Shown piece by piece: positions 56,201 to 64,000 of a DNA stretch of 64,000 nt. The notes beneath the pieces were generated by a model, which was not told the origin of the DNA, did no database searches, and was given only the letters and a program-made list of their open reading frames with translations. The translations under genes were made by a program, and so were the position numbers. The stretch is from an uncultured Bacteroidales bacterium. Its GTDB lineage: Bacteria; Bacteroidota; Bacteroidia; Bacteroidales; WCHB1-69. Location of the stretch: NCBI GenBank assembly GCA_900315705.1, contig ONAB01000008.1, forward strand, positions 1 through 64,000, given 5' to 3'. Position 1 is the first letter of the stretch. Each line of letters begins with the position of its first letter.

Positions 56201-58000
56201 TCAGTTCTTGTCGTAATTGTAGATTTCCCGGCAGATGGAGTCGTATTTCTGGTAGATGACCTTGCGTTTCAGCTTGAGCGTCTGCGAAAGCTCGCCGCTT
56301 TCGGTGCTCCAGACGTCACCAATAAGACGGAAACGCTTGATCTGCTCGTGGTCGGCCAAGGTCTTGTTCACCAAATCCACCTCCCGACTGATGAGTTGCA
56401 TAAAGTACGGGTGGTTCATATATTCGGTGCGGTCCTTGGGGATTTCGATACGACGTTTCTTGAAAGCCTCGTCCATCTTATCAAAGAGTGGCACAATCAG
56501 GGCGGAGGCAAACTTCTCGTTCTCACCGATCACCATAGCATTATCGACGAAGGGTGACTCGCGGAGTTTGGTCTCCACCACCTGCGGGGCGATGTACTTG
56601 CCCAAGGAGAGCTTGAAGATCTCCTTCTTGCGGTCGGTGACCTTGAGGAACTTGCCATCGACAATGGTGCCGATATCGCCGGTGTGGAACCAACCCTCCT
56701 CGTCGATGACCTCGCGGGTGTAAGCCTCGTCCTTGTAGTAGCCCTTCATCAGGCAAGGGCCTTTGGTGAGAATTTCGCCGTCGGGGGCAATCTTGCACTC
56801 CACGGTGGGCAGTATCTCACCCACGCAGCCCACGCGAATCATATGCTTGCGGGGCACGTTGACGGCAATGACGGGAGATGTTTCCGTAAGTCCGTAGCCT
56901 TCATAGATGCGCACCTTGGCGGCGGTGAAGAGGCGGATTACCTTCTCGGGGATCGAGGAACCGCCGGAAACGACCGTCATCTCCTTGCCGGAAAGGTTCT
57001 CTCTCCATTTGCTGTACACCAGCTTGTCGGCAATCTCATACTTATATTGGTAGAGTTTGTTGGGATTCTCGTAATCGTAACGAGTGGCAATGCGGAAAGC
57101 CCAATCGAAAATCCATTTTTTCGGGCCTTTGAGGTTCTTGCCTGCGGCCTCGATCTTGTCATACATCATCTCGAACACGCGGGGCACAGCGCAGAACCCG
57201 TCAGCCTTCATATCCTTCATATCCTTGGCGATGGTGGCCAGACTGCCGGCATAATAGTGACTCACCCCCATAAACTGGTAGTGATAGTTCACGGTGCGCT
57301 CATAGACGTGACAGAGCGGTAGGAAACTGAGCATCTTGGCACGATAGTCCAAAAGCTGATATTCCAAGGCAATGGGTAAGAAATTGGAGCAGATGTTCTT
57401 ATGCGTAAGCATCACGCCCTTCGAACGGCCCGTGGTGCCCGAAGTGTAGATGATGGTGGCCACATCGTCGGGAGAGATGGTGCGCTTGTTTTCCTCAATG
57501 ACCGGCATCCACTTCTCCAGATTCTGGCGGCCCTTCTCCAGCAACTCGGCTGAAGGGGTGAGCCCTTCGATGTTGTCGAGGGCATACACCATCGGATGCT
57601 GTTCGATGTCGGGCAGCACCTTCTCCACACGGCGGTAGATGGACTCCATACCAAAGACGATGCACTTGCAGTCGCAGTGGTTGAGGATGTAGCGGTAGTC
57701 CTCGGGATTCAGGGTCGGATAGACGGGCACGTGAATCATTCCGGCCAGCATAATGCCCATATCCAGGAAGTTCCACGCGGGACGGTTTCTCATAATGGTG
57801 ACAATCTTGTCGCCTTTTTGCAGTCCCAGTTCCAGAAAAGCGGCTGCAATCGTGTGTGAGTACTGGACGTAGTCCTGGATACTATAGGTCTTCCACCCGT
57901 TGCCGTCGCGTTTTGCGAAGAAATCGGGTTTATCATACTTGGCAGAGATGACATCCAGGATGTCAAATATGCGAGTAGGGAGTTTTGGTTCTTGTTCCAT
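56201..58000 (-). CDS. AMP-dependent long-chain acyl-CoA ligase, copy 3
   Basis: A 599-residue acyl-CoA ligase. 'TIIYTSGTTGRSKGVMLTH' (P-loop), 'EGYGLTETSPVIAV', 'GWFHTGDIGTI', 'DRKKEIFKLSLGKYI' and 'QTLKLKRKVI' near the C-terminus are all intact. Copies 1 and 2 share this layout; the three are not tandem duplicates but separate loci. Its start is 11 bp downstream of the GT2 gene, so it is the last gene of the run from 61442 to 56201, if that is one transcript. Confidence 0.92.
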   Translation of the reverse strand: MEQEPKLPTRIFDILDVISAKYDKPDFFAKRDGNGWKTYSIQDYVQYSHTIAAAFLELGLQKGDKIVTIMRNRPAWNFLDMGIMLAGMIHVPVYPTLNPEDYRYILNHCDCKCIVFGMESIYRRVEKVLPDIEQHPMVYALDNIEGLTPSAELLEKGRQNLEKWMPVIEENKRTISPDDVATIIYTSGTTGRSKGVMLTHKNICSNFLPIALEYQLLDYRAKMLSFLPLCHVYERTVNYHYQFMGVSHYYAGSLATIAKDMKDMKADGFCAVPRVFEMMYDKIEAAGKNLKGPKKWIFDWAFRIATRYDYENPNKLYQYKYEIADKLVYSKWRENLSGKEMTVVSGGSSIPEKVIRLFTAAKVRIYEGYGLTETSPVIAVNVPRKHMIRVGCVGEILPTVECKIAPDGEILTKGPCLMKGYYKDEAYTREVIDEEGWFHTGDIGTIVDGKFLKVTDRKKEIFKLSLGKYIAPQVVETKLRESPFVDNAMVIGENEKFASALIVPLFDKMDEAFKKRRIEIPKDRTEYMNHPYFMQLISREVDLVNKTLADHEQIKRFRLIGDVWSTESGELSQTLKLKRKVIYQKYDSICREIYNYDKN

Positions 58001-58011
58001 TGATTATCTAG

Positions 58012-58962
58012 TTATATTTTTTTCGCGATTTGATACTTGTTCCTGTCCGGATCGTTGCGGGCAATCATCTCACCGAGGAAGCCGGCCAGGAAGAGCATAA
58101 AGCCGAGCACCATTGCCAACAGGGCAAGGAAGAAAAGCGGCTGGTCGGTCACCTGACGGAAGGGTACACCGTGAGACTGGTGCACCAGCTTGGCCACGAT
58201 GAGCCATACTGCACATACCAAGCCCACCAGGAATGCGATGCTTCCCCAGACGCCAAAGGCGTGCATAGGCTTTTTGCCGAAACGCGTGGTGAACGTGATG
58301 GTGAGCAGGTCGAGATAGCCGTTCACAAAACGGTTCAAGCCGAACTTGGTGACACCGTATTTGCGTTTCTGGTGAACGACCACCTTCTCCCCTATCTTGT
58401 TGAAACCAGCCCATTTGGCGATCAGCGGGATATAGCGGTGCATCTCGCTGTACACCTCAATGGACTTGACCACATCCTTGCGGTAGGCCTTCAGTCCGCA
58501 GTTGAAGTCGTGCAGCTGGATGCCCGACATCTTGCGAGTGGTCCAGTTGAAAAACTTGGAGGGGATGTTCTTGGCCAGTTTGGAATCATAACGCACCTTT
58601 TTCCATCCGGAAACAAGGTCATAGCCATCCTCCTTGATCATACGATAGAGTTCGGGAATCTCGTCGGGACTGTCCTGCAGGTCGGCGTCCATCGTGATGA
58701 CCACGTTGCCCTCACAGGCCTCGAAGCCGGTGTTGAGGGCCGCGGACTTGCCGTAGTTGCGACGGAAGCGGATGCCGCGGATGCAGGGATTGTCATTGTG
58801 GAGGGACTCGACGATGGACCACGACTTGTCGGTCGAACCATCGTCTACCATCAGCACCTCATAGGAGAACTGATGCTCGTCCATCACCTTTTTGATCCAC
58901 GCCGCCAACTCGGGCAGCGACTCTTCTTCATTGTACAGGGGAACAATTACTGATATATCCAT
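58012..58962 (-). CDS. Membrane GT2, ArnC/GtrB-like polyprenyl-phosphate glycosyltransferase
   Basis: A 316-residue GT2 with two C-terminal membrane helices (about 230-255 and 268-292). 'VIVPLYNEEESLPEL', 'MVDDGSTDKSW', 'ITMDADLQDSPDEIPEL' and 'LHDFNCGLKAYR' are the ArnC/GtrB-type blocks. It would load a sugar onto undecaprenyl phosphate. In Bacteroidota a DUF4199 gene often lies just upstream of this gene, as here. Confidence 0.9.
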   Translation of the reverse strand: MDISVIVPLYNEEESLPELAAWIKKVMDEHQFSYEVLMVDDGSTDKSWSIVESLHNDNPCIRGIRFRRNYGKSAALNTGFEACEGNVVITMDADLQDSPDEIPELYRMIKEDGYDLVSGWKKVRYDSKLAKNIPSKFFNWTTRKMSGIQLHDFNCGLKAYRKDVVKSIEVYSEMHRYIPLIAKWAGFNKIGEKVVVHQKRKYGVTKFGLNRFVNGYLDLLTITFTTRFGKKPMHAFGVWGSIAFLVGLVCAVWLIVAKLVHQSHGVPFRQVTDQPLFFLALLAMVLGFMLFLAGFLGEMIARNDPDRNKYQIAKKI

Positions 58963-58971
58963 ACTTTGGGG

Positions 58972-59006
58972 TTTTCGATTTGCGATTTACGATTTTCGAT
59001 TTGCGG
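58972..59006. repeat. Heptamer array 7 (TTTGCGA family, 5 units)
   Basis: TTTTCGA, TTTGCGA, TTTACGA, TTTTCGA, TTTGCGG in phase. It is the reverse complement of the CGCAAAT family (arrays 6 and 9). It starts 9 bp upstream of the GT2 start. Confidence 0.8.
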
Positions 59007-59012
59007 TTTGTC

Positions 59013-59100
59013 TCCTCCTCACGGCTCTACAGGTTCCTCCTCAAGGCACCACGGTATCCTCCTCACGGCTCCACAAGCTCCTCCTCAAGGCACCACACTG
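59013..59100. repeat. 22-bp tandem repeat, four units
   Basis: Four exact-length 22-bp units beginning TCCTCCTCA-C/A-GG, with alternating variants (CGGCTC and AGGCAC). The whole 58963-59275 gap (about 313 bp) has no gene; all short frames in it are products of the repeats. Confidence 0.85.
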
Positions 59101-59208
59101 CGGCTTCGCCTTGTGTGGGGTTACTGGGATTTTGTCCCTTCGGGACTGCTCAAGGTTTATCACCTCCTCACGGCACCACACTGCGGCTTCGCCTTGTGTG
59201 GGGTTACT
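59080..59208. repeat. Two 46-bp direct repeats with hairpin-forming core
   Basis: Copies at 59080-59125 and 59163-59208 differ at one base. Each contains CCACAC and GTGTGG around an inner GGC-TTC-GCC, so it can fold as a hairpin. Between and after them lie small hairpins such as CCCTTCGGG and GCCCCTTCGGGGC. It suggests REP-like sequences. Confidence 0.8.
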
Positions 59209-59249
59209 TGCGCTTCGCGCGTCTTGCCCCTTCGGGGCTGCTTAAGGAA

Positions 59250-59277
59250 AGTCTTAAGTCCTAAGTCCTAAGTCTCT
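59250..59277. repeat. Heptamer array 8 (AGTCCTA family, 4 units)
   Basis: AGTCTTA, AGTCCTA, AGTCCTA, AGTCTCT in phase. It ends inside the stop codon region of the DUF4199 gene. Confidence 0.75.
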
Positions 59278-60184
59278 AAGCCTCCTCTTCCACTTCCTCC
59301 TCTGCCAATTCCTCGGAAGCAGGGCGTTTGGAAGTGTAGTGGTACATTGCGATGAAGAGTCCGAAGAACATTCCATAGAGCAGGTCCATTAAGGCGGCGA
59401 CAGCAGCATAGCGTCCCGGCATATCATAGTGCGGCACGCGGTTCTTGTTTTGGGCGAAACGCACCTCCACAGGGTTGAGGGCGCCCATTTTCGAGCAAGT
59501 GCTCTGCACCATCTGCTGCACATAGAATGTCGAGGGCTGGTTCTCGTTCTGTTCCACATAGAGGGCCAATGTCTCCACCATAGTTCTGCGCGCGTAGGTG
59601 TCGAAATTACCCATCTTGTAGTTGTCGGCAGTATCCACGGCTTTCTTGTCGGTGATTTTCAGCAAGAAGAAATCGTAAATCATACCGACACCCTTCCGGG
59701 CATCTTGCTTGAGCGCGCTGCTGGCGGTATCGGGCCAGGAAAAGGACTCCTGCTCAACCTTCAAGAGAGAATCCACCCTATTAAGATAGGTTTTCATCTC
59801 AACTTGCGTGATGGTGTCTTTTTCAATGACCTTATGGTAATTGTCAAGGGCCACCTCGTATTTCTTCTGCAGTCCGTCGGGTTCGATCACGGCATAGTGC
59901 AGCATATTGTAGCCAAACAGGATGGCGGATCCCACCAAAGAGATGAGCACGCAGCCGAGGAAGGCCTTCGCGAAGGAGAGCCGCTCGGTGTAGAGTTCCT
60001 TGAACTCCTTGATGCCAGCATACAATACAAGCACAAAGCCGATGATGAGGGCCAGGTCAAGCACCTTGGCACCGGCATAGTCCACACGGCGGGCGTACAT
60101 CTTGACCAGCTCGAAAACAGCCAGCATCACGCCGAGAATGGCCCCCCACTTGAGGGTGGAGAGATAGGCTTTTTTCTGTTTCAT
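59276..60184 (-). CDS. DUF4199 family membrane protein
   Basis: A 302-residue protein. Three N-terminal hydrophobic helices (about 13-33, 42-62, 75-95) and one near 265-287, with a polar middle domain rich in Lys/Glu. This matches DUF4199, which in Bacteroidota sits directly upstream of a GT2 gene as it does here. The middle domain has no catalytic motif. The C-terminus is Glu-rich ('EELAEEEVEEEA'). Confidence 0.8.
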   Translation of the reverse strand: MKQKKAYLSTLKWGAILGVMLAVFELVKMYARRVDYAGAKVLDLALIIGFVLVLYAGIKEFKELYTERLSFAKAFLGCVLISLVGSAILFGYNMLHYAVIEPDGLQKKYEVALDNYHKVIEKDTITQVEMKTYLNRVDSLLKVEQESFSWPDTASSALKQDARKGVGMIYDFFLLKITDKKAVDTADNYKMGNFDTYARRTMVETLALYVEQNENQPSTFYVQQMVQSTCSKMGALNPVEVRFAQNKNRVPHYDMPGRYAAVAALMDLLYGMFFGLFIAMYHYTSKRPASEELAEEEVEEEA

Positions 60185-60208
60185 ATCCTCAGGGACAAGA
60201 GGTTAGGA

Positions 60209-60619
60209 TTACTCCTTTCCGGGGCAGCAGAACTCAGTCAGCACGCCATCGGTGGCCTTGGGGTGAGCGAAACCGATCTGGAGGCCTTCGGCGCCGCCGC
60301 GGGGTTCCTTGTCAATCAGACGGACTTCCTTGTCGGCCAGCTCGTGCAGCGTGGTGGCAGTGTCGTCCACGGCATAGGCGATGTGATGGATGCCCTGACC
60401 GCGGTTCTCGAGGAACTTGGCGATGGTGCTCTCGGGGGAAGTGGGCTCCAGCAGCTCGATCTTGGTCTGCCCCACCTTGAAAAAGGCGGTCTTCACCTTC
60501 TGGTCGGCGACCTCTTCAATGTTGTAGCATTTAAGGCCCAGGATGTTTTCATAATAAGGGATAGATTCTTCCAGGCTTTTCACGGCAATGCCGATGTGTT
60601 CGATGTGAGAAATGTTCAT
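60209..60619 (-). CDS. mce: Methylmalonyl-CoA epimerase
   Basis: A 136-residue vicinal-oxygen-chelate protein: 'HIEHIGIAVKSLEESIPYYENILGL' at the start, 'VKTAFFKVGQTKIELLEPTSPES' and 'GIHHIAYAVDDT' with the metal His/Glu residues. It switches (R)- and (S)-methylmalonyl-CoA, a step in the succinate-to-propionate route of Bacteroidota. The mutase and decarboxylase genes are not in the window. It is 24 bp upstream of the DUF4199 gene on the same strand. Confidence 0.93.
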   Translation of the reverse strand: MNISHIEHIGIAVKSLEESIPYYENILGLKCYNIEEVADQKVKTAFFKVGQTKIELLEPTSPESTIAKFLENRGQGIHHIAYAVDDTATTLHELADKEVRLIDKEPRGGAEGLQIGFAHPKATDGVLTEFCCPGKE

Positions 60620-60650
60620 TATTATAAAGCTTTAAGGGTTAATAATCAGG

Positions 60651-61442
60651 TTAATCGCGGGTGACGTCGGCTTCCAACCAGCGGGTGTGGTGCTTAATGA
60701 GGTGGATGGCCACCATCAGCAGGGTGCAGGCGGCCAGCACATAGAGGGAGGGGCGCAGCCACGCGGCGGCGGGCACTGTCCAGCCGTGGAAACGCACGTC
60801 CGTGAGTAGGAAAAACAGGTAGTCCACCACCACATACGAGAAGATGGCGGAATAGATGGTGGCATATTCCCGTCGGATAAAGGTCTTGAAAGAGAAGGAC
60901 ATCTCCCCTTTCTGGAAAAGAGACCAGTTGGGGATGAACGGGGGCACTGTATCGGCCCACGCCTCGAAGACGTCGCCGAACTGCTGGCGCAGGTAGGCCT
61001 CCTCGGCGAACATAATGCGTTCGTAGTAGAGCCAGTAGAGCAGGGAAACTATGATAAAGGCCCAGATGTTCATCGCAAAGATGAGGATGCCGGCCCAGAT
61101 GAGATAGTTGGCCAGATAGAGGGGATGGCGCACCACGGAATAGATGCCAGTGGTGTTGAGCTGCTTGGCCACCTGCTTGTCGGTATTACGGCCGGAGGTG
61201 CCCTTGGGTGTGGTGCACACAGTGTATGCGCGCAAGACGAGGCCCGACAGGGTGGTCAGGATCGCCACAACGGTCAGGATGACGCGCAGGGTATGGCGCT
61301 GGCCCACAAAGAGGCGGAGATACAGGTCAGGGTTGCTATATATCAGGATAGGGATAGCCAACAGGAAGATGAGGACGGGAATCTGCCCGCGATGCTTGAA
61401 CAGGAAGTTGCCGGATTGTTCGAAAGATTGCTGTAGTGCCAC
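60651..61442 (-). CDS. ICMT/PEMT-like integral membrane methyltransferase
   Basis: A 263-residue protein with about six hydrophobic helices. The block 'LNTTGIYSVVRHPLYLANYLIWAG' (RHPLY motif) and 'YERIMFAEEAYLRQQFGDVFEAWA' with EE-xxL-xxxFG are the SAM-binding signature shared by isoprenylcysteine and phospholipid methyltransferases. Bacterial relatives methylate lipids, including lipid A phosphate in one spirochaete family, but the substrate here is unknown. A weak TATTTTCG promoter lies near 61464. Confidence 0.82.
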   Translation of the reverse strand: MALQQSFEQSGNFLFKHRGQIPVLIFLLAIPILIYSNPDLYLRLFVGQRHTLRVILTVVAILTTLSGLVLRAYTVCTTPKGTSGRNTDKQVAKQLNTTGIYSVVRHPLYLANYLIWAGILIFAMNIWAFIIVSLLYWLYYERIMFAEEAYLRQQFGDVFEAWADTVPPFIPNWSLFQKGEMSFSFKTFIRREYATIYSAIFSYVVVDYLFFLLTDVRFHGWTVPAAAWLRPSLYVLAACTLLMVAIHLIKHHTRWLEADVTRD

Positions 61443-61471
61443 GTCGTAATAATTTAAGGCTGCGAAAATAC

Positions 61472-61508
61472 AAAAAAAAGCAGTTACTTTCAGAACAAAA
61501 ATAACTGC
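61472..61508 (-). terminator. Intrinsic terminator of rplS
   Basis: GCAGTTA/TAACTGC stem with a T run on the minus strand, 29 bp after the rplS stop. Confidence 0.8.
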
Positions 61509-61537
61509 CTATGATGAAGATGTTAGAATTCAAGATA

Positions 61538-61891
61538 TTAGCCTCTGCGCTCTTTGATACGGGCTTTCTTGCCGGTGAGGTTGCGGAGGTAGAAAATGCG
61601 GGCGCGACGCACAACACCGCGTTTGTTGACCTTGACGTCAGCAATCATCGGGGTGGCGAATGGGAAGATTCTCTCCACACCGATGCCACCGGAGATCTTT
61701 CTCACGGTGAAAGTCTTGGTGGCGCCGGAGCCGTTGATTTGCAGGACCACGCCCTGGAACTGCTGGATACGCTCCTTGGAGCCTTCCACGATTCTATAGG
61801 AAACGGTGATGGTGTCACCGGCTTTGAATTTGGGGAATTCTTGTTTCGTAATGAAATTGTCCTCTACGTACTGAATCAATTCTTGTTTCAT
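61538..61891 (-). CDS. rplS: 50S ribosomal protein L19
   Basis: A 117-residue L19 of normal length: 'FKAGDTITVSYRIVEGSKERIQQFQGVVLQING', 'TFTVRKISGGIGVERIFP' and 'VRRARIFYLRNLTGKKARIKERR' are all diagnostic. The ATG at 61891 gives the family N-terminus (MKQELIQYVE); the longer frame has 18 extra residues overlapping the promoter. It sits at the 30S-50S interface. It has a single-gene terminator and its own promoter. Confidence 0.96.
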   Translation of the reverse strand: MKQELIQYVEDNFITKQEFPKFKAGDTITVSYRIVEGSKERIQQFQGVVLQINGSGATKTFTVRKISGGIGVERIFPFATPMIADVKVNKRGVVRRARIFYLRNLTGKKARIKERRG

Positions 61892-61934
61892 CTCTTTATC
61901 TTTTTTATTTTTTATCGCTTTTATTTCAAGGCTG

Positions 61935-61942
61935 CAAAAATA
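61935..61942 (-). promoter_or_regulatory. -7 promoter element of rplS
   Basis: TATTTTTG on the minus strand, 44 bp before the ATG at 61891. Confidence 0.68.
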
Positions 61943-62155
61943 CATTTTTTTTGTTAATTCAGCCCCTACCCCGCCCCGATTTCTCGAAATTTGTCTTCTT
62001 CACTTTTTTCTATTATTATAATTTATTGACAAACAATAATATAGTTCACTTTTTCAACAATTCAAAAGGAATATTTTTATCATTCAACCATTCCAAAAAA
62101 GTATCATAAAGCACATTGGATTCTCAAAAATTCGGCAGATAACGGGGTATTTTTC

Positions 62156-62204
62156 CGCAAATCGCACATCGCAAATCGTACATCGCGAATTGCATACCGA
62201 AAAT
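62156..62204. repeat. Heptamer array 9 (CGCAAAT family, 7 units)
   Basis: CGCAAAT, CGCACAT, CGCAAAT, CGTACAT, CGCGAAT, TGCATAC, CGAAAAT, in phase; later units are more degenerate. Confidence 0.8.
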
Positions 62205-62260
62205 CCCGGCTGTTAATATTTTTTTCCTCCCATCCGGCCGCAACGAACACCATTATTTAC

Positions 62261-62268
62261 TATTTTTG
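62261..62268 (+). promoter_or_regulatory. -7 promoter element of dnaE
   Basis: TATTTTTG, 38 bp upstream of the dnaE ATG at 62307. Confidence 0.65.
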
Positions 62269-62306
62269 CCCACTTTACTTTTTACCAAACCTGTTAACCT
62301 ATCACT

Positions 62307-64000
62307 ATGACACAATTCACTCATCTTCACGTCCATACACAATATTCCGTTCAAGACGGAATGACCACAATTCCGGGGCTGGTGGACAAATGTCTGGCCA
62401 ACGGGATGAACGCCGTAGCCGTCACCGACCACGGCAATATGTTCGGCATCAAGGAGTTTTTCGATTATGCGGACAAGAAGAACGGCAAGACGCGGGATGA
62501 GATCGCCAAGTTGGAGAAAGAGCTGGCGGCGTTGGAGGACGAGACCGCGCGCGCCGAGCTGGAGGGAAAACTGGCGGAGGCCCGTGCCCACATCTTCAAG
62601 CCCATCTTCGGCTGCGAGGCATACGTGGCGCGGAAGACCCCCTCTAACCCGGATGGCAGCCGTCTGATAAAGGAACAAAAGGAGAACCGGTCGGGCCACC
62701 ACTTGGTGCTGCTGGCCAAGAACGAGACCGGATACCACAACCTCTGCAAGATGATCTCCTTGGCCTGGGTCGAGGGCTTCTACTATACCTCGCGCATCGA
62801 CCACGCCCTGCTGGAGCAATACCACGAGGGCATCATCGCCTCCTCGGCCTGCCTGGCCGGCGAGGTGCCGCGCGCCCTGCTCGCCAGCGACTACGAGAAG
62901 GCCAAGCGCGCCGTCCTCTGGTTCAAGAGCGTCTTCGGCGACGACTTCTACCTTGAACTGCAACGCCACCAGACCGACAAGCCCGGCGGCGACCGCACTG
63001 TTTACGAGCAGCAGCAGATTGTCAACCAAGGCGTCCTGCGACTGGCAGCGGAGACGGGCACCAAAGTCATCGCCACCAATGACGTGCACTTCCTCGACGA
63101 GGGCGACGCCGAGGCCCACGACCACCTGATTTGCCTCTGGAACGGCAAGAAAATATACGAGCAGGACCGCATCCACTACACCAAACAGGAGTGGCTCAAG
63201 ACCCCCGACGAGATGGCCGCCATCTTCGCCGACTTGCCCGAGGCGCTTGCCAACACCCAGGAGATTGTGGACAAGGTGGAGCATTTCAAGCTCAAGCACG
63301 CCCCCATAATGCCCGTGTTCGAGATTCCAGAGTCGTTCGGCACCGTGGAAAGCTACAAGCAGCAGTTCACGCACGAGGACCTGGAACGGGAGTTCGAGGC
63401 CGACGAGGAGGGCAAGGGGCGCATCCAGCGACTCGGCGGCTACGACCGTGTGTACCGCATCAAGCTGGAGTCGGACTACCTGCGCAAGCTGACGATGGAC
63501 GGGGCGCACAGGCGCTACGGGGACCCCGTGCCCGACGACATCCAGGAGCGCATCGACTTCGAGCTCGGCGTGATGCGCAATATGGGCTTCCCGGGCTACT
63601 TCCTCATCGTGCAGGACTTCATCGCCGCCGCCCGCGAGATGGGCATCTCCGTGGGCCCGGGCCGTGGCTCCGCCGCCGGCTCCGTGGTCGCCTACTGCCT
63701 CAAAATCACCGACGTGGACCCGCTCAAGTATGACTTGCTGTTCGAGCGTTTCCTCAACCCCGACCGTATCTCCCTCCCCGATATCGACGTGGACTTCGAT
63801 GACGACGGACGCTACAAGATTCTCGAATGGATCACCAACAAATACGGCAAAGAACGCGTCGCCCACATCATCACCTATGGCTCTATGGCCGCCAAGTCGA
63901 GCATCAAGGACGTGGCCCGCGTGGAGGACCTTGACCTCCAGGAGTCGAACCGCCTCGCCAATATGGTCCCCCAGAAATTCAAAGAGGATCCCAAGACGGG
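62307..64000 (+). CDS. dnaE: DNA polymerase III alpha subunit, 3' end outside window
   Basis: The frame is open from the ATG at 62307 to the window end, about 564 codons of an expected 1,150-1,250. The PHP domain starts at once ('FTHLHVHTQYSVQDG', 'AVAVTDHGNMFG', with HxH metal ligands). Residues about 55-95 hold a charged helical insert ('EIAKLEKELAALEDE') that I expect in Bacteroidota DnaE. The polymerase palm begins near 'GRGSAAGSVVAYCL' and the catalytic aspartates are in 'LPDIDVDFDDDGR'. It is the replicative polymerase. A long minus-strand frame opposite it (62253-63866) is only its shadow. Confidence 0.95.
   Translation, partial: MTQFTHLHVHTQYSVQDGMTTIPGLVDKCLANGMNAVAVTDHGNMFGIKEFFDYADKKNGKTRDEIAKLEKELAALEDETARAELEGKLAEARAHIFKPIFGCEAYVARKTPSNPDGSRLIKEQKENRSGHHLVLLAKNETGYHNLCKMISLAWVEGFYYTSRIDHALLEQYHEGIIASSACLAGEVPRALLASDYEKAKRAVLWFKSVFGDDFYLELQRHQTDKPGGDRTVYEQQQIVNQGVLRLAAETGTKVIATNDVHFLDEGDAEAHDHLICLWNGKKIYEQDRIHYTKQEWLKTPDEMAAIFADLPEALANTQEIVDKVEHFKLKHAPIMPVFEIPESFGTVESYKQQFTHEDLEREFEADEEGKGRIQRLGGYDRVYRIKLESDYLRKLTMDGAHRRYGDPVPDDIQERIDFELGVMRNMGFPGYFLIVQDFIAAAREMGISVGPGRGSAAGSVVAYCLKITDVDPLKYDLLFERFLNPDRISLPDIDVDFDDDGRYKILEWITNKYGKERVAHIITYGSMAAKSSIKDVARVEDLDLQESNRLANMVPQKFKEDPKT

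Larger units (their letters stand above)
61943..62306. other. Divergent intergenic region rplS / dnaE
   Basis: About 360 bp with no gene. It holds the rplS promoter at its left edge, AT-rich sequence without clear motifs (61980-62150), heptamer array 9 (62156-62204) and the dnaE promoter (62261-62268). Confidence 0.7.

Noticed and set aside
58892-59271. Three overlapping frames with CGFALCGV-type repeats
   Set aside because: Products of the 22-bp and 46-bp repeats in all frames; not genes.

Overview
The window reads as chromosomal DNA of a member of the phylum Bacteroidota, most likely order Bacteroidales. The evidence is the promoter signal (TAnnTTTG, the -7 element of the Bacteroidota primary sigma factor, upstream of about twenty genes), lineage-typical families (DUF3822 beside rsmD, DUF4199 beside a GT2, Fib_succ_major, a TonB receptor paired with an HMA protein, deoxynucleoside kinase beside folK), and the absence of classic -35/-10 promoters. 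I cannot name the genus. There is no phage, insertion sequence or CRISPR array. The first 10.5 kb is accessory in character; the rest is mostly housekeeping and cell-envelope genes.

Layout. 1-3.2 kb: a lipoprotein fragment, a DUF985 cupin, an unknown membrane protein and a two-gene toxin-antitoxin module (XRE/DUF6922-like antitoxin plus AbiEii-type nucleotidyltransferase) with a probable operator. 3.2-10.5 kb: a duplicated block with a free VanX-type dipeptidase, two tandem paralogous exported proteins, an AAA ATPase, and a secreted LdcA-VanX fusion. 10.6-15.5 kb: msrA, an SGLT-type sodium/sugar symporter, ansA, nth and a membrane LytTR regulator. 15.7-19.9 kb: the first of three acyl-CoA ligases, an EFR1 flavodoxin/ferredoxin, a BaiE-like SnoaL protein, a GT2 and tRNA-Val. 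20-25.1 kb: pth, rsmD, DUF3822, a membrane-anchored unknown, a deoxynucleoside kinase, folK, a 49-residue small gene and DUF486. 25.2-26.5 kb: an AT-rich island with a cluster of TACAwwTGTA palindromes, then an XRE regulator. 26.5-35 kb: hbd and crotonase, divergent GH20 hexosaminidase, a Fib_succ_major protein, an S41 protease, an O-antigen-ligase-like protein and a Sua5/YrdC protein. 35.4 kb: the SRP RNA gene. 35.6-49.7 kb: a PLP decarboxylase, LRR and beta-barrel proteins, BatD-like, argS, an FKBP isomerase, an OppC-type permease, cysS, the second acyl-CoA ligase, an ECF sigma factor and a GT. 49.8-58 kb: tgt, a GT2, an EEP-family protein, the HMA/His-Cys-repeat protein with its TonB receptor, and the third acyl-CoA ligase. 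58-64 kb: a GT2, DUF4199, methylmalonyl-CoA epimerase, an ICMT-like methyltransferase, rplS and the 5' part of dnaE.

The two most unusual things are (i) at least nine intergenic arrays of degenerate 7-bp tandem repeats, of several sequence families but always period 7, one composite order recurring at separate loci; and (ii) an exported HMA-domain protein whose second half is an almost perfect 10-residue His/Cys repeat, apparently co-transcribed with a TonB-dependent receptor.
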